18,244 nucleotides of DNA. Origin: an uncultured Eubacteriales bacterium. Its GTDB lineage: Bacteria > Bacillota > Clostridia > Lachnospirales > Bianqueaceae. Below, piece after piece: positions 1 to 7,397 of this stretch (its first letter is position 1; every line of letters starts with the position of its first letter). The position numbers and the translations under genes were made by a program. The notes beneath the pieces were generated by a model. The model was not told the origin of the DNA. It was given only the letters and a program-made list of their open reading frames with translations, and did not search any database. The stretch is from assembly GCA_902782895.1 (NCBI GenBank), contig CACZPA010000200.1, positions 1 through 18,244 on the forward strand, written 5' to 3'.

Positions 1-1
1 G

Positions 2-715
2 CGATCCGTCCTGCGGACCCGTCTGCCCAGGCCCTACACTTTCGTTCTCGCGATCCTGTTCGCGCTGCTTGTGCAGCCTGCGCTGATGCTGATTTCCTCT
101 TTCAGCTCGACCCTGTTCCATAACTACGTGGACGAATCCATGGCGCAGTATACCGCGCAGCCGATCTGGATCAGCCTCCTCTGCGTCGCCGTCCTGCCGG
201 CTGTATTTGAGGAAATGCTCAGCCGCGGCATCTTCCTGTCCGGCTGCCGGGAGCTTGGCATCTACACCGCGTCGCTCCTGTCCGGACTTTTTTTCGGAAT
301 GCTGCATCTGAATCCGCAGCAAGGTCTCTATGCTGTCGTATTCGGCGCGTTCTGCGCTTTTCTTGCAATCGGCGCGGACTCCATCTGGCCGGCGATCCTC
401 GCGCATGCGCTTATCAACGGGACGCAGCTCTTATTGGCATACGGACTGACTTCGGCGGATTCGGATGTCCTGTCCGATGCGGCACAGCTTTCCGCCCCAT
501 CCGCGGTGCAGCTGGCAACGGCACTCCTTCTTCTCGCAATGGCCATCTGGTGCCTCGTCCGTGTCTACTATGTCAATCATCGGGAAAACCTCCTCACCGG
601 CAAAGCTTCTGAATCCGGCCAACCGCTGTTATCCTTCCCGGCCGCTCTGCCGGGGCTGTTATGGATCTGCGCTGCAGGCGTGCTTTTTGTTCTGATTTCG
701 ATTCTGGTGAGATAA
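2..715 (+). CDS. CPBP family intramembrane glutamic endopeptidase, 5'-truncated by window edge
   Basis: The reading frame is open from base 2 with no start codon that must be used, so the gene begins outside the window; 237 residues and the stop are visible. It is a hydrophobic multi-span protein. The three CPBP (Abi, CAAX-protease-like) motifs are present in order: EEMLSRG (visible residues 70-76), FxxxH in FFGMLH with His 102, and HALIN (135-139). In this family the paired Glu and the two His form the catalytic site within the membrane. Members cleave prenylated or other membrane-embedded substrates, mature bacteriocins or give bacteriocin immunity; no substrate can be deduced here. A GTG at 71 could be taken for a start, but the upstream frame encodes another hydrophobic stretch, so truncation is more likely. 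It ends about 60 bp before the tRNA promoter, and I see no clear terminator between them. Confidence 0.9.
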   Translation, partial: RSVLRTRLPRPYTFVLAILFALLVQPALMLISSFSSTLFHNYVDESMAQYTAQPIWISLLCVAVLPAVFEEMLSRGIFLSGCRELGIYTASLLSGLFFGMLHLNPQQGLYAVVFGAFCAFLAIGADSIWPAILAHALINGTQLLLAYGLTSADSDVLSDAAQLSAPSAVQLATALLLLAMAIWCLVRVYYVNHRENLLTGKASESGQPLLSFPAALPGLLWICAAGVLFVLISILVR

Positions 716-773
716 TTCAGGGCGTTTTATCGGATAATTGCCGTAAATACGGGATAATTCCCTAAAAAAGCAT

Positions 774-802
774 TTGACATTTCCGTAAACCTGTGATATA
801 TT
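774..802 (+). promoter_or_regulatory. Strong sigma-A promoter for tRNA-Lys (extended -10)
   Basis: A perfect -35 TTGACA (774-779), a 17-bp spacer and a -10 TATATT (797-802). The -10 is preceded by TG at 794-795, which makes it an extended -10. Predicted transcription start is near 809, giving a leader of about 55 nt before the tRNA. An AT-rich stretch with two GGATAATT copies lies just upstream and may act as an UP element. Confidence 0.85.
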
Positions 803-863
803 TTTATAGCTGACTATCCATATGGCTTAAACAGCCGTTTCCAAAGGGGCAGTTCAGCAGGCC

Positions 864-936
864 GGGCCATTAGCTCAGTCGGTAGAGCACTGGACTTTTA
901 ATCCAGGTGTCTCGGGTTCAAGTCCCGAATGGCTCA
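864..936 (+). tRNA. tRNA-Lys (anticodon UUU)
   Basis: A full 73-nt cloverleaf. The 7-bp acceptor stem pairs GGGCCAT (864-870) with ATGGCTC (929-935), with one G-T pair. The D stem is GCTC/GAGC. The anticodon stem CTGGA/TCCAG (890-894/902-906) encloses a loop with anticodon TTT at 897-899. The T arm is TCGGG/CCCGA with loop TTCAAGT. The discriminator is A936. CCA is not encoded (CGT follows), so the end must be added by tRNA nucleotidyltransferase. The gene stands alone between its own promoter and terminator. Confidence 0.97.
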
Positions 937-942
937 CGTAAG

Positions 943-983
943 GCAATATCGAAGCAGCCCGCTTTGGTATTGCTTTTTTCTTT
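943..983 (+). terminator. Rho-independent terminator of the tRNA-Lys unit
   Basis: A 13-bp stem pairs 943-955 with 961-973 (two G-T pairs) around a 5-nt loop (956-960). A T-rich tract follows at 974-983, with six T before the first C. It lies 6 nt after the tRNA and separates it from trmB. I see no convincing separate promoter in the 33 bp between the tract and trmB, so trmB may depend partly on readthrough. Confidence 0.85.
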
Positions 984-1016
984 CGTCCTGATCCATATAC
1001 ACACAGGAGTCGAGTT

Positions 1017-1739
1017 ATGCGTAATCACTTTGTCAAAAACAATGCGGAGATCCTTGCCGCGTCTTCTTATGTCATTCAGGATCCCTCTGCCCTGCGCGGG
1101 CATTACAGGGACAGACTTGGCGCAGCGCGTCTGAATCTGGAAATCGGCACCGGGAAGGGCCGCTTTCTGACGGATGCCGCGCGCTCCTTTCCCTCGGAAG
1201 GCTGGATCGGCCTGGAACGGATCGGTTCCGTCCTGTGCAAAGCGGCCGGAGCCTTGGACAAACTCAGGCCGGAAGCGGCTCTGCACAATATCTGTCTCAT
1301 CCGGTCCGAGGCGGAATCCCTGCCGGATTACTTCGCACCGGGTGAAATCGACGCCCTGTACCTGAATTTCAGCGACCCGTGGCCTAAGGCCAAGCACGCG
1401 AAAAGACGCCTGACCTCCGGACGCTTCCTATCCATTTATCAGAAAATCCTCGCGCCTGGGGCTATCCTGTATCTGAAAACGGACAGCGACATTCTCTTCG
1501 CTTCCTCCCTGGAGGAGCTTCCCGCTCATGGATGGACGATCCTTGCCCAGGAAGAGGACTATTACCCGGACACAGGGGACACTTCCGCACAGGCTATCCC
1601 GACCGAGTATGAGACGCAGTTCCGCAAAGAAGGACGCAGGATCCATATGCTGCGCGCGCAGGTCCCTGCAGGTGCCCCGCTGCCGGATCCGGACAACGGC
1701 TCTGTTCCGCTTCCCCTGAAAGGAGCCTCGCATGCATAA
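1017..1739 (+). CDS. trmB: tRNA (guanine-N7-)-methyltransferase TrmB
   Basis: A cytoplasmic SAM-dependent enzyme that makes m7G46 in the variable loop of tRNAs. The SAM-binding motif I is LEIGTGKGRF (residues 41-50), with the next acidic strand end at GLE (65-67). The TrmB signature SDPWPKAKHAKRR is at 119-131, including the catalytic-site Asp120. The family C-terminal motif TEYETQFRKEG is at 196-206. AGGAG (1005-1009) is 7 nt before the ATG, which fixes the start. The protein has 240 residues; the family is usually around 210-220, and the excess is a Pro-rich tail after about residue 213. That tail region carries the ribosome binding site of the next gene. The stop overlaps the MATE start by 8 nt (ATGCATAA), so translation of the two is probably coupled. 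The tRNA gene next door is a fitting neighbour but not a required partner. Confidence 0.97.
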   Translation: MRNHFVKNNAEILAASSYVIQDPSALRGHYRDRLGAARLNLEIGTGKGRFLTDAARSFPSEGWIGLERIGSVLCKAAGALDKLRPEAALHNICLIRSEAESLPDYFAPGEIDALYLNFSDPWPKAKHAKRRLTSGRFLSIYQKILAPGAILYLKTDSDILFASSLEELPAHGWTILAQEEDYYPDTGDTSAQAIPTEYETQFRKEGRRIHMLRAQVPAGAPLPDPDNGSVPLPLKGASHA

Positions 1740-3111
1740 ACCGACCCGGCAGAATAATCTCCGTTCGATGCTGCCGACAATCCTCGCGCTTGCTGTCCCG
1801 ACAATGCTGGAACAACTGACGCAGACGGCGGTTCAGTATATCGATACCGCGATGGTCGGTTCCCTCGGAACACAGGCAACCGCGGCTGTCGGCGCGACAA
1901 GCACCATCATCTGGATGGTCGGGAGCACGATCTCCGCGATCGGTGTCGGCTTTCTCGCCTATATCTCACAGGCGATCGGCGCGGGCCATGTGGAGGAGGC
2001 CCGCAAGGCTTCCGGTCAGGCCGTGACGATCACCCTGCTTGCCGGCATCCTCTTTACCGCGCTGACCTGCGGCCTCAGCGGCGTGATTCCGGTCTGGATG
2101 CAGGTCGATCCTTCGATCCGCGGCATGGCTTCCCGCTATTTCCTGATCATCTATTCCCCGATGCTGTTCCGCTCGGCCAGCATCATTTTCGGGACACTTC
2201 TGCGGGCGGCCGGCGACACAAAGACGCCGATGAAAGTCGGTATTCTGGTCAACGTCATCAATGTCGTGATGAACTATTTCCTGATCTATGCCCCGCATGC
2301 CGTCAGCCTTTTCGGCCTGTCTTTGAAAGTTCCCGGTGCGGGCTGGGGAGTTGAGGGTGCTGCCGCCGCAAGCGCAATTTCGTTTGTCGTCGGCGGTACA
2401 GTCATGACGATCGCTCTCTGGAAGCATCCGAGGATCTCGCCCCACAAGCAGCGCAAACGCCTGGATCCGGCCATTCTTCGGCCCTGTTTCCGCGTCGCCC
2501 TGCCGAATATGCTGCAGCGTTTCGCGACAACCTTTGGATATGTCGCTTTTGCCTCGATGATCAACTCTCTCGGTGAAACCTCCACCGCGGCGCATACGAT
2601 CGCGAATACGGTCGAGTCCGGCTTCTACATCCCCGGCTGGGGCATGCAGACCGCAGCCGCGACACTGGCCGGCAACGCGTACGGCGCGCACGACGAGCAG
2701 AAGCTGAAGAACCTGTCCCGCACCATCATTCCGCTCGAGGTCGGCCTCATGGTCGTGACCGGCGGGCTCCTGTTCGCTTTCGCTCCCGTATTGGTCCGGA
2801 TTTTCACGAAAGATCCCGAAGTTATCCTGCTGGGAACGACCGTCCTGCGCATGGTTGCCTTCTCGGAGCCTTTCTACGGCATACCGATCGTGATCGAAGG
2901 CATGATGCAGGGGGTCGGCAAGACCGTCGCGCCGTTTGTCTTCAATATCGTTGGTATGTGGGGTGTCCGCATCGCCGGAACCTTTGTCTGCACGCAGCTG
3001 CTGGGCTACGGACTTGTCGCCGCCTGGGCCTGCATGATCGCTCACAACCTGCTTCTGTGCGTCCTTTTCAGCATTCATTATCTGACAGGCCGCTGGAAGC
3101 CGCGGATGTGA
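1732..3111 (+). CDS. MATE family efflux transporter (first of two)
   Basis: A 459-residue polytopic membrane protein of the usual MATE length (about 450) with roughly twelve hydrophobic segments. The N-terminal half has the family pattern of a Pro in helix 1 (LALAVPTMLEQL) followed by DTAMVGSLG and a GxGFLAYISQAIGAG-type helix. The second half repeats the architecture after about residue 240 (RVALPNMLQRF). MATE proteins export cationic drugs, dyes or metabolites in exchange for Na+ or H+; the substrate and ion cannot be told from sequence here. AAAGGAG (1719-1725) lies inside trmB, 6 nt before the ATG, and the gene overlaps trmB by 8 nt. The C terminus is short and basic (RWKPRM). It shares only the general fold with the next MATE gene, so the pair is not a recent tandem duplication. 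Confidence 0.93.
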   Translation: MHKPTRQNNLRSMLPTILALAVPTMLEQLTQTAVQYIDTAMVGSLGTQATAAVGATSTIIWMVGSTISAIGVGFLAYISQAIGAGHVEEARKASGQAVTITLLAGILFTALTCGLSGVIPVWMQVDPSIRGMASRYFLIIYSPMLFRSASIIFGTLLRAAGDTKTPMKVGILVNVINVVMNYFLIYAPHAVSLFGLSLKVPGAGWGVEGAAAASAISFVVGGTVMTIALWKHPRISPHKQRKRLDPAILRPCFRVALPNMLQRFATTFGYVAFASMINSLGETSTAAHTIANTVESGFYIPGWGMQTAAATLAGNAYGAHDEQKLKNLSRTIIPLEVGLMVVTGGLLFAFAPVLVRIFTKDPEVILLGTTVLRMVAFSEPFYGIPIVIEGMMQGVGKTVAPFVFNIVGMWGVRIAGTFVCTQLLGYGLVAAWACMIAHNLLLCVLFSIHYLTGRWKPRM

Positions 3112-3135
3112 GAACTTATCTTTTTGAGGTATTCT

Positions 3136-4491
3136 ATGAGCAGAAACAATGACAGAATGAAAATGATGGCCGAGCTTCCGGTCCCGTCTGTGCTGGTTAA
3201 AATGAGTCTTCCCATGATGATCTCTTTCTTTATCCAGGCGCTTTACAACATCGTGGACTCGATGTTTGTCGCGCGGATCTCCGAGAACGCCCTGACAGCG
3301 GTCTCCCTGGCCTTCCCGATGCAGCAGATCGTTACCGCGCTCGCGGTCGGTACCGCAACCGGTGTCAGCGCTGTCTGGGCCAGAAAGATGGGCATGGGCG
3401 ATAAAGAAGGCGCGTCCTCCGTCATTCAGACCATGACAGGCATCAGCCTGATCTTTACCGTTGTCTTTATCCTTCTCGGACTTTTCGCGTCAGAGCCGAT
3501 CTTCCGCGTTCAGACAAATGTGGAGGAAATCGCAGTATACGGCACGACCTATCTGTCGATCAACTGGCTTTTCTCCTGCGGATCCATCTTCAGCAAGTAT
3601 TACGAACGGCTGCTGGTATCCTCCGGCCGGGCGACGCTCTCTATGATCGCCATGGCCTCCGGCGCCGTTTTCAACCTGGTCTTTGACCCGCTGCTCATCT
3701 TCGGCATCGGTTTCTTCCCGGAGATGGGGATCGCCGGCGCCGCGATCGCGACCATCGGGGGACAGATTTTCTCCGCTATCATCGCCCTGATCCTGAATAT
3801 CCGCTACAATCCTTCTGTCCGCAAGGATCTGTTCCGCTTCGGATTCAAGGTGCAGGCCGCCATTGATATCTTCCGTGTCGGTCTCCCGTCCATCATCACG
3901 ATGGGCCTCTCCTCCGTGACGAGCTTCTTTATCAACCAGATCCTTCTGGCTTATTCCACGACCGCGACCGCTGTCTACGGAATCTGGATGAAGCTGCAGA
4001 ACTTCTGCTACATGCCGATCTTCGGCCTGAACAACGGTGTTGTGCCTGTTCTTTCGTATAACTACGGCATCGGCAACAAGGACCGTGTAAAAGAAACCAT
4101 GAAGCTCTCCGTCGGAGCCGGCGCGGTTCTGATGCTGCTTCTGGTCGTGATTCTGGAGCTTGTGCCGAACGGTATCCTGACCCTTTTCTCCGCGAGCGAT
4201 TATATGCGCAGCGTCGGTATCCACTGCCTGCGGATCTGCGTCTTTACGCTGCCTTTTGGCGCGGTCTCCATGCTGCGCGGCACTTCCATGCAGGCGCTCG
4301 ACCACGCCAGATACGCTCTGCTCATCAATCTGATGCGGCAATGCGTCCTTCTGATCGGAAGCTTTGCGCTGATCTCCGCGATCTTCCACGATCAGAACGT
4401 CATCTGGTACGCTGTACTGATCACCGAAGTCATAACTTTCATCGTCTGCTGCGTCCTGAACCGGAAATTCGTCCGGGATCTGCAGCTTTGA
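3136..4491 (+). CDS. MATE family efflux transporter (second of two, MepA-like)
   Basis: A 451-residue polytopic membrane protein. The N terminus (LPMMISFFIQALYNIVDSMF) is typical of MATE proteins related to staphylococcal MepA. The internal repeat restarts near IFRVGLPSIITMGLSSVTS, as expected for two six-helix bundles. The ATG at 3136 is chosen because GAGG (3126-3129) is 6 nt upstream. A TTG at 3124 would add four residues but would overlap that ribosome binding site. The gene starts 24 nt after the first MATE stop, so the two are probably co-transcribed behind trmB. A substrate cannot be assigned. A heteromeric arrangement with the first MATE is not expected from the family, whose members work as single chains. 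Confidence 0.93.
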   Translation: MSRNNDRMKMMAELPVPSVLVKMSLPMMISFFIQALYNIVDSMFVARISENALTAVSLAFPMQQIVTALAVGTATGVSAVWARKMGMGDKEGASSVIQTMTGISLIFTVVFILLGLFASEPIFRVQTNVEEIAVYGTTYLSINWLFSCGSIFSKYYERLLVSSGRATLSMIAMASGAVFNLVFDPLLIFGIGFFPEMGIAGAAIATIGGQIFSAIIALILNIRYNPSVRKDLFRFGFKVQAAIDIFRVGLPSIITMGLSSVTSFFINQILLAYSTTATAVYGIWMKLQNFCYMPIFGLNNGVVPVLSYNYGIGNKDRVKETMKLSVGAGAVLMLLLVVILELVPNGILTLFSASDYMRSVGIHCLRICVFTLPFGAVSMLRGTSMQALDHARYALLINLMRQCVLLIGSFALISAIFHDQNVIWYAVLITEVITFIVCCVLNRKFVRDLQL

Positions 4492-4518
4492 AGTCCGTCT
4501 GCGCTTAACGGCAATCTA

Positions 4519-4545
4519 TGCTATAATAGAAAAAAACGAGGGAGG
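4519..4545 (+). promoter_or_regulatory. Extended -10 promoter and ribosome binding site of the glycerate kinase gene
   Basis: The sequence TGCTATAAT (4519-4527) is a consensus extended -10. No good -35 is found 16-18 bp upstream, which is normal for extended -10 promoters. A strong ribosome binding site AGGGAGG (4539-4545) lies 8 nt before the ATG at 4554. The kinase gene can therefore be expressed apart from the upstream MATE genes, with a very short leader. Confidence 0.65.
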
Positions 4546-4553
4546 CCTCTGCT

Positions 4554-5801
4554 ATGAACAGACCATTACGTGATGACGCCGACAAGATCATCTCCGCCAG
4601 TATCCGCGCGGTTCTCCCGGACGAGGCGGTCACCCGTGCGCTGCAGGATTTTAAGCCCGGCAATGGCAGGCTTTTGCTTGTCGCGGCCGGTAAAGCCGCC
4701 TGGCAGATGGCAAACGCCGCTGTTCGTTTTTACGCACAGAAGGCCGTAATCTCCGGCGGTATCGTTGTGACGAAATACGATCATGTCAAAGGAGAGATCC
4801 CCGGTATCGTCTGCTATGAAGCAGGCCATCCCGTCCCGGACGAGAACAGCTTCCATGCCACTGAAGAAGCTCTGAAGCTGGTTTCCGGGCTTACCGAGGA
4901 CGATACGGTGCTTTTCCTGCTCTCCGGCGGCGGAAGCGCGCTTTTTGAAAAGCCGCTCATCCCCGGCGAGGAGCTGCAGGACATTACCCGCCAGATGCTC
5001 GCAAGCGGCGCGGACATCGTCGAAATGAACACGATCCGCAAGCGGCTTTCCGCGGTAAAAGGCGGCAAATTCGCGCTTGCCTGCGCTCCGGCCCGTGTCT
5101 ACAGCATCGTGCTGAGCGATATTCTCGGCGATCCGCTGGACATGATCGCAAGCGGCCCCGCCTATCCGGATTCCTCCACAGCAGAGCAGGCGGTCGCTCT
5201 TGCCGAAAAATACAATCTGCGTCTCTCCGCGCAGGCGCGTGAGCTGCTGTGCCAGGAGACTCCCAAAGAGCTGCATAACGTAACGACCGCGATTACCGGC
5301 AGCGTCCGCGAGCTCTGCCGCGCGGCGGAAAATGTCTGCCGCGAGCTCGGCTATGAACCGGTTCTGCTGACCGATCAGCTCGATTGCGAAGCAAGGGAGG
5401 CCGGGCGTATGCTCGCGAGCATCCTTCGCACACATGCCGCTGACGGGAAATCGCTTGCCTTTATCGCCGGCGGAGAGACCGTCGTTCATCTGACTGGCAA
5501 GGGACTTGGCGGCCGTAATCAGGAGCTTGCGCTTGCCGCCGCGGAAGGAATCCGGGGCCTGGAAGGCACCGCCGTTTTCTCCCTTGGCAGCGACGGCACG
5601 GACGGACCGACCGACGCGGCCGGCGGCTATACGGATTTTGAGACGGCTGACGCGCTCGCGGCGCAGGGCATCCGGATCTTCGATGTTCTGCAGAACAACG
5701 ATGCCTACCATGCGCTGAAGGCCGTGGATGGCCTGATCATGACCGGCGCGACCGGTACCAATGTCAACGATGTCGCCGTTGCGCTGCTGAAGAGAAACTG
5801 A
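4554..5801 (+). CDS. Glycerate kinase type-2 (GckA/TtuD, MOFRL family)
   Basis: A cytoplasmic ATP-dependent kinase that phosphorylates D-glycerate; type-2 enzymes mostly give 2-phosphoglycerate, feeding glycolysis. The N-terminal domain (about 1-290) has AAGKAAWQM with the conserved Lys47, the GHPVPDENS loop (91-99) and the Gly-rich SGGGSALFEKP loop (124-134). A later conserved stretch reads NTIRKRLSAVKGGK, then LSDILGDPLDMIASGP. The C-terminal MOFRL domain shows GLGGRNQELAL, SLGSDGTDGPTDAAGG and GATGTNVNDVAV. The 415-residue length fits the family (about 400-450). Older databases often call TtuD-type proteins hydroxypyruvate reductase; the motifs here support the kinase. Neighbours give no pathway: no glycerate dehydrogenase or glyoxylate carboligase gene is visible. 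The start is fixed by the strong AGGGAGG site. Confidence 0.94.
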   Translation: MNRPLRDDADKIISASIRAVLPDEAVTRALQDFKPGNGRLLLVAAGKAAWQMANAAVRFYAQKAVISGGIVVTKYDHVKGEIPGIVCYEAGHPVPDENSFHATEEALKLVSGLTEDDTVLFLLSGGGSALFEKPLIPGEELQDITRQMLASGADIVEMNTIRKRLSAVKGGKFALACAPARVYSIVLSDILGDPLDMIASGPAYPDSSTAEQAVALAEKYNLRLSAQARELLCQETPKELHNVTTAITGSVRELCRAAENVCRELGYEPVLLTDQLDCEAREAGRMLASILRTHAADGKSLAFIAGGETVVHLTGKGLGGRNQELALAAAEGIRGLEGTAVFSLGSDGTDGPTDAAGGYTDFETADALAAQGIRIFDVLQNNDAYHALKAVDGLIMTGATGTNVNDVAVALLKRN

Positions 5802-5813
5802 CCTTTCAACCCT

Positions 5814-5914
5814 GTCCGCGCAATATGCCGCGCGGATTCTGATCCTGCATTATATTAGAAAGAAAAGAACGGATTCCGATTCATAATCGGAAGCGCGTAA
5901 GCGCCGGATCCGTT
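5814..5914 (+). other. Structured 3' region after the glycerate kinase gene: hairpin plus possible three-way junction
   Basis: There are two structure-rich blocks ahead of the terminator. A hairpin pairs 5814-5821 with 5830-5837 (8 bp including one G-T, 8-nt loop). Downstream, 5868-5874 pairs with 5908-5914 (7 bp). Between these arms are a 6-bp hairpin (5875-5880/5886-5891, 5-nt loop) and a 4-bp hairpin closed by a GTAA loop (5893-5896/5901-5904), a GNRA-type tetraloop. An alternative pairing of 5876-5878 with 5905-5907 would replace the first inner hairpin with a longer outer stem. TATATT at 5851-5856 resembles a -10 but lacks a -35. This is either a stable mRNA 3' end or a small RNA; no known family was recognised. 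Confidence 0.45.
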
Positions 5915-5923
5915 TGTAACAGC

Positions 5924-5983
5924 AAAATGACCTGTGAAGGCATGCGGACATATCTCCGCGCGCTATTTCACAGGCCATTTTTT
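5924..5983 (+). terminator. Intrinsic terminator of the glycerate kinase gene, possibly bidirectional
   Basis: A long stem pairs 5924-5938 with 5967-5981 (15 positions, one A-C mismatch at 5930/5975). An inner GCGGA/TCCGC helix (5944-5948/5955-5959) sits at the top. Six T run from 5978 to 5983. On the other strand the same stem is followed by only four T, so it could also back up termination of the convergent MFS gene, though less efficiently. Confidence 0.8.
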
Positions 5984-6028
5984 GACCCCACATCTATATG
6001 TTGATCTGTATTTTTACCGTTTGCTGAA

Positions 6029-6045
6029 CCTGGCAGACTGCCAGG
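6029..6045 (-). terminator. Short perfect hairpin just past the MFS stop codon
   Basis: CCTGGCA (6029-6035) and TGCCAGG (6039-6045) form a perfect 7-bp inverted repeat with a 3-nt loop. It is 13 nt past the MFS stop on the minus strand. No clear U tract follows it on that strand, so it may be a 3'-end stabiliser or weak terminator that works together with the larger hairpin at 5924-5981. Confidence 0.4.
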
Positions 6046-6058
6046 CCTATATTGCCGC

Positions 6059-7294
6059 TCAGGCTTTCTTGCGGCCTGATGTAAACAGAAGCGCGAGCAC
6101 TCCACCAATCAGAGCGATCGCTGTCGCGACGTAGAAATTCGCGATATATCCCTGTACCGGAACCGATCCGGAAACCGTGCTGCCGGAGAATTTCTCGATC
6201 ACCGCGCCGGCGATGACCGGGCCGAGGAACATCCCAAGCCCATAAACCGCCTGATAGATGCCCATCGCGGCGCCGCGCTTGGTGTTCGGAACTGTCTCAA
6301 CCGCGCTTGCCATGGTCAGCGGAACGATCAGTCCGACACCCGCGCCAAGCAGCGCCTGCACTGCCAGCAGAGATACCAGCGATCTTGTATACGGATACAG
6401 GAAACAGGCGGCCGCGATGCAGACAAATCCGCCGACAAGCACCGTTTTGCGGCCGAATTTAGGCGCGAACACCGTGCCGGAGAAGCGTGCGAGAATCGTG
6501 TTCGGCAGGAGATTGGCTACCGAGAGATATCCCAGCTGCGCCGTTGTGAAGCCCACCACGTCGCGCGCCCAGTTCTGTACGAAGCCCTGCACCGTTGACC
6601 AGACAACCAGCTGATAGATCGTCGCAAGGACAGTTCCCGTGATCAGCTCGCGGTTCTTCGCGACTTCCAGGAATCCTCTGACCGTCATCGGCTCGCCTGT
6701 CGGCCTCTGCTCCTGCACCTGCGACATTACGATCAGTCCGACGACTCCGCCCACGGTCGCGAGCAGGAACGCCCAGAATTCGCCGAAATGTCCCGCGATC
6801 TGCGATCCGAGCAGCATCGCGATCAGCTGGGAACCCGTCTGCGGAAGCGCCATGCGGCTCATAGCCGCCGCGACCTGATCCCCTTTATAGCTGGAAGAAT
6901 ACAGGACGGAGAAATTGACCCACGTCGCCGCCATCATTCCGGAAATCCCGCGGAAAATCATCGCGGCATATGCCAGACCTTCCGGTACTTTTTCCCGGCC
7001 GGCCAGAAGCGCCACGATCGAAAGACCCGCAGAAGCGATGATCGAAAGGATAAAGCCGAGCATAACGAACATTTTGCGTTTCTTCAGCACGTCGGACGCG
7101 ATACCGAGCGGAATCCGCAGGATCATCTGCGTCAGGCCATAGCTGCCGACGATCGTGCCGGCCATAACTTTGGTCGCGCCCAGGGTATTGACCGCGTAGG
7201 TCGTCAGAAACGACGGATATGTATATACAGAAAACCAGAACAGGAAAACCGCGGCGAGCAGAAATCGCTCGTTTCGCTTCTCTTCGCTTGCCAT
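6059..7294 (-). CDS. MFS (major facilitator superfamily) transporter
   Basis: A 411-residue inner-membrane protein with about twelve hydrophobic segments, the usual MFS size. The loop between helices 2 and 3 carries a motif A-like sequence, PLGIASDVLKKRKM (residues 62-75), with the Asp and basic cluster typical of the superfamily. The second half repeats it weakly (GTVFAPKFGRKTVLVGG). Drug or metabolite export is the likeliest role, but sugar or acid uptake cannot be excluded. The frame is open for 57 more codons upstream. I chose the ATG at 7294 because GGAGGT (7301-7306) lies 6 nt before it, the extra segment is Cys/Arg-rich and unlike a transporter, and the extension would run across the promoter. 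The gene is monocistronic and convergent with the glycerate kinase gene. Confidence 0.92.
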   Translation of the reverse strand: MASEEKRNERFLLAAVFLFWFSVYTYPSFLTTYAVNTLGATKVMAGTIVGSYGLTQMILRIPLGIASDVLKKRKMFVMLGFILSIIASAGLSIVALLAGREKVPEGLAYAAMIFRGISGMMAATWVNFSVLYSSSYKGDQVAAAMSRMALPQTGSQLIAMLLGSQIAGHFGEFWAFLLATVGGVVGLIVMSQVQEQRPTGEPMTVRGFLEVAKNRELITGTVLATIYQLVVWSTVQGFVQNWARDVVGFTTAQLGYLSVANLLPNTILARFSGTVFAPKFGRKTVLVGGFVCIAAACFLYPYTRSLVSLLAVQALLGAGVGLIVPLTMASAVETVPNTKRGAAMGIYQAVYGLGMFLGPVIAGAVIEKFSGSTVSGSVPVQGYIANFYVATAIALIGGVLALLFTSGRKKA

Positions 7295-7337
7295 ACTATT
7301 ACCTCCGATGGCGAAAATACTTTCTTCGCTAAGGACT

Positions 7338-7346
7338 ACTATACCA
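7338..7346 (-). promoter_or_regulatory. Extended -10 promoter of the MFS gene
   Basis: On the minus strand the sequence reads TGGTATAGT, an extended -10 (TGn plus TATAGT at 7338-7343). The hexamer 17 bp upstream (GTGCGG) is a poor -35. A weak -35 with an extended -10 is common at activator-dependent promoters, and repeated sites lie further upstream at 7398-7442. Predicted transcription start is near 7331, leaving a leader of about 37 nt that contains the GGAGGT site. Confidence 0.6.
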
Positions 7347-7397
7347 CATTCCGCGCAATTCCGCACTCTGCATTTCTTGCTCCGGACTCTTCCGATA

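Noticed and set aside
71..73. GTG at 71 as the true start of the CPBP gene
   Set aside because: The frame continues open and hydrophobic to the window edge and no ribosome binding site precedes the GTG, so the gene more likely starts upstream of the window.
970..999. Possible trmB promoter (TTGCTT with CATATA)
   Set aside because: The -10 is poor and the -35 overlaps the tRNA terminator stem and U tract.
1966..3078. Long open frame on the minus strand (370 codons) opposite the first MATE gene
   Set aside because: Its product is rich in Asp, Arg, His and Gln with no recognisable motif. It is a shadow of the GC-rich MATE codons, which have clear family motifs on the plus strand.
4566..5711. 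Long open frame on the minus strand (381 codons) opposite the glycerate kinase gene
   Set aside because: It has no motif and no ribosome binding site that fits, and the plus-strand gene is certain from its kinase and MOFRL motifs.
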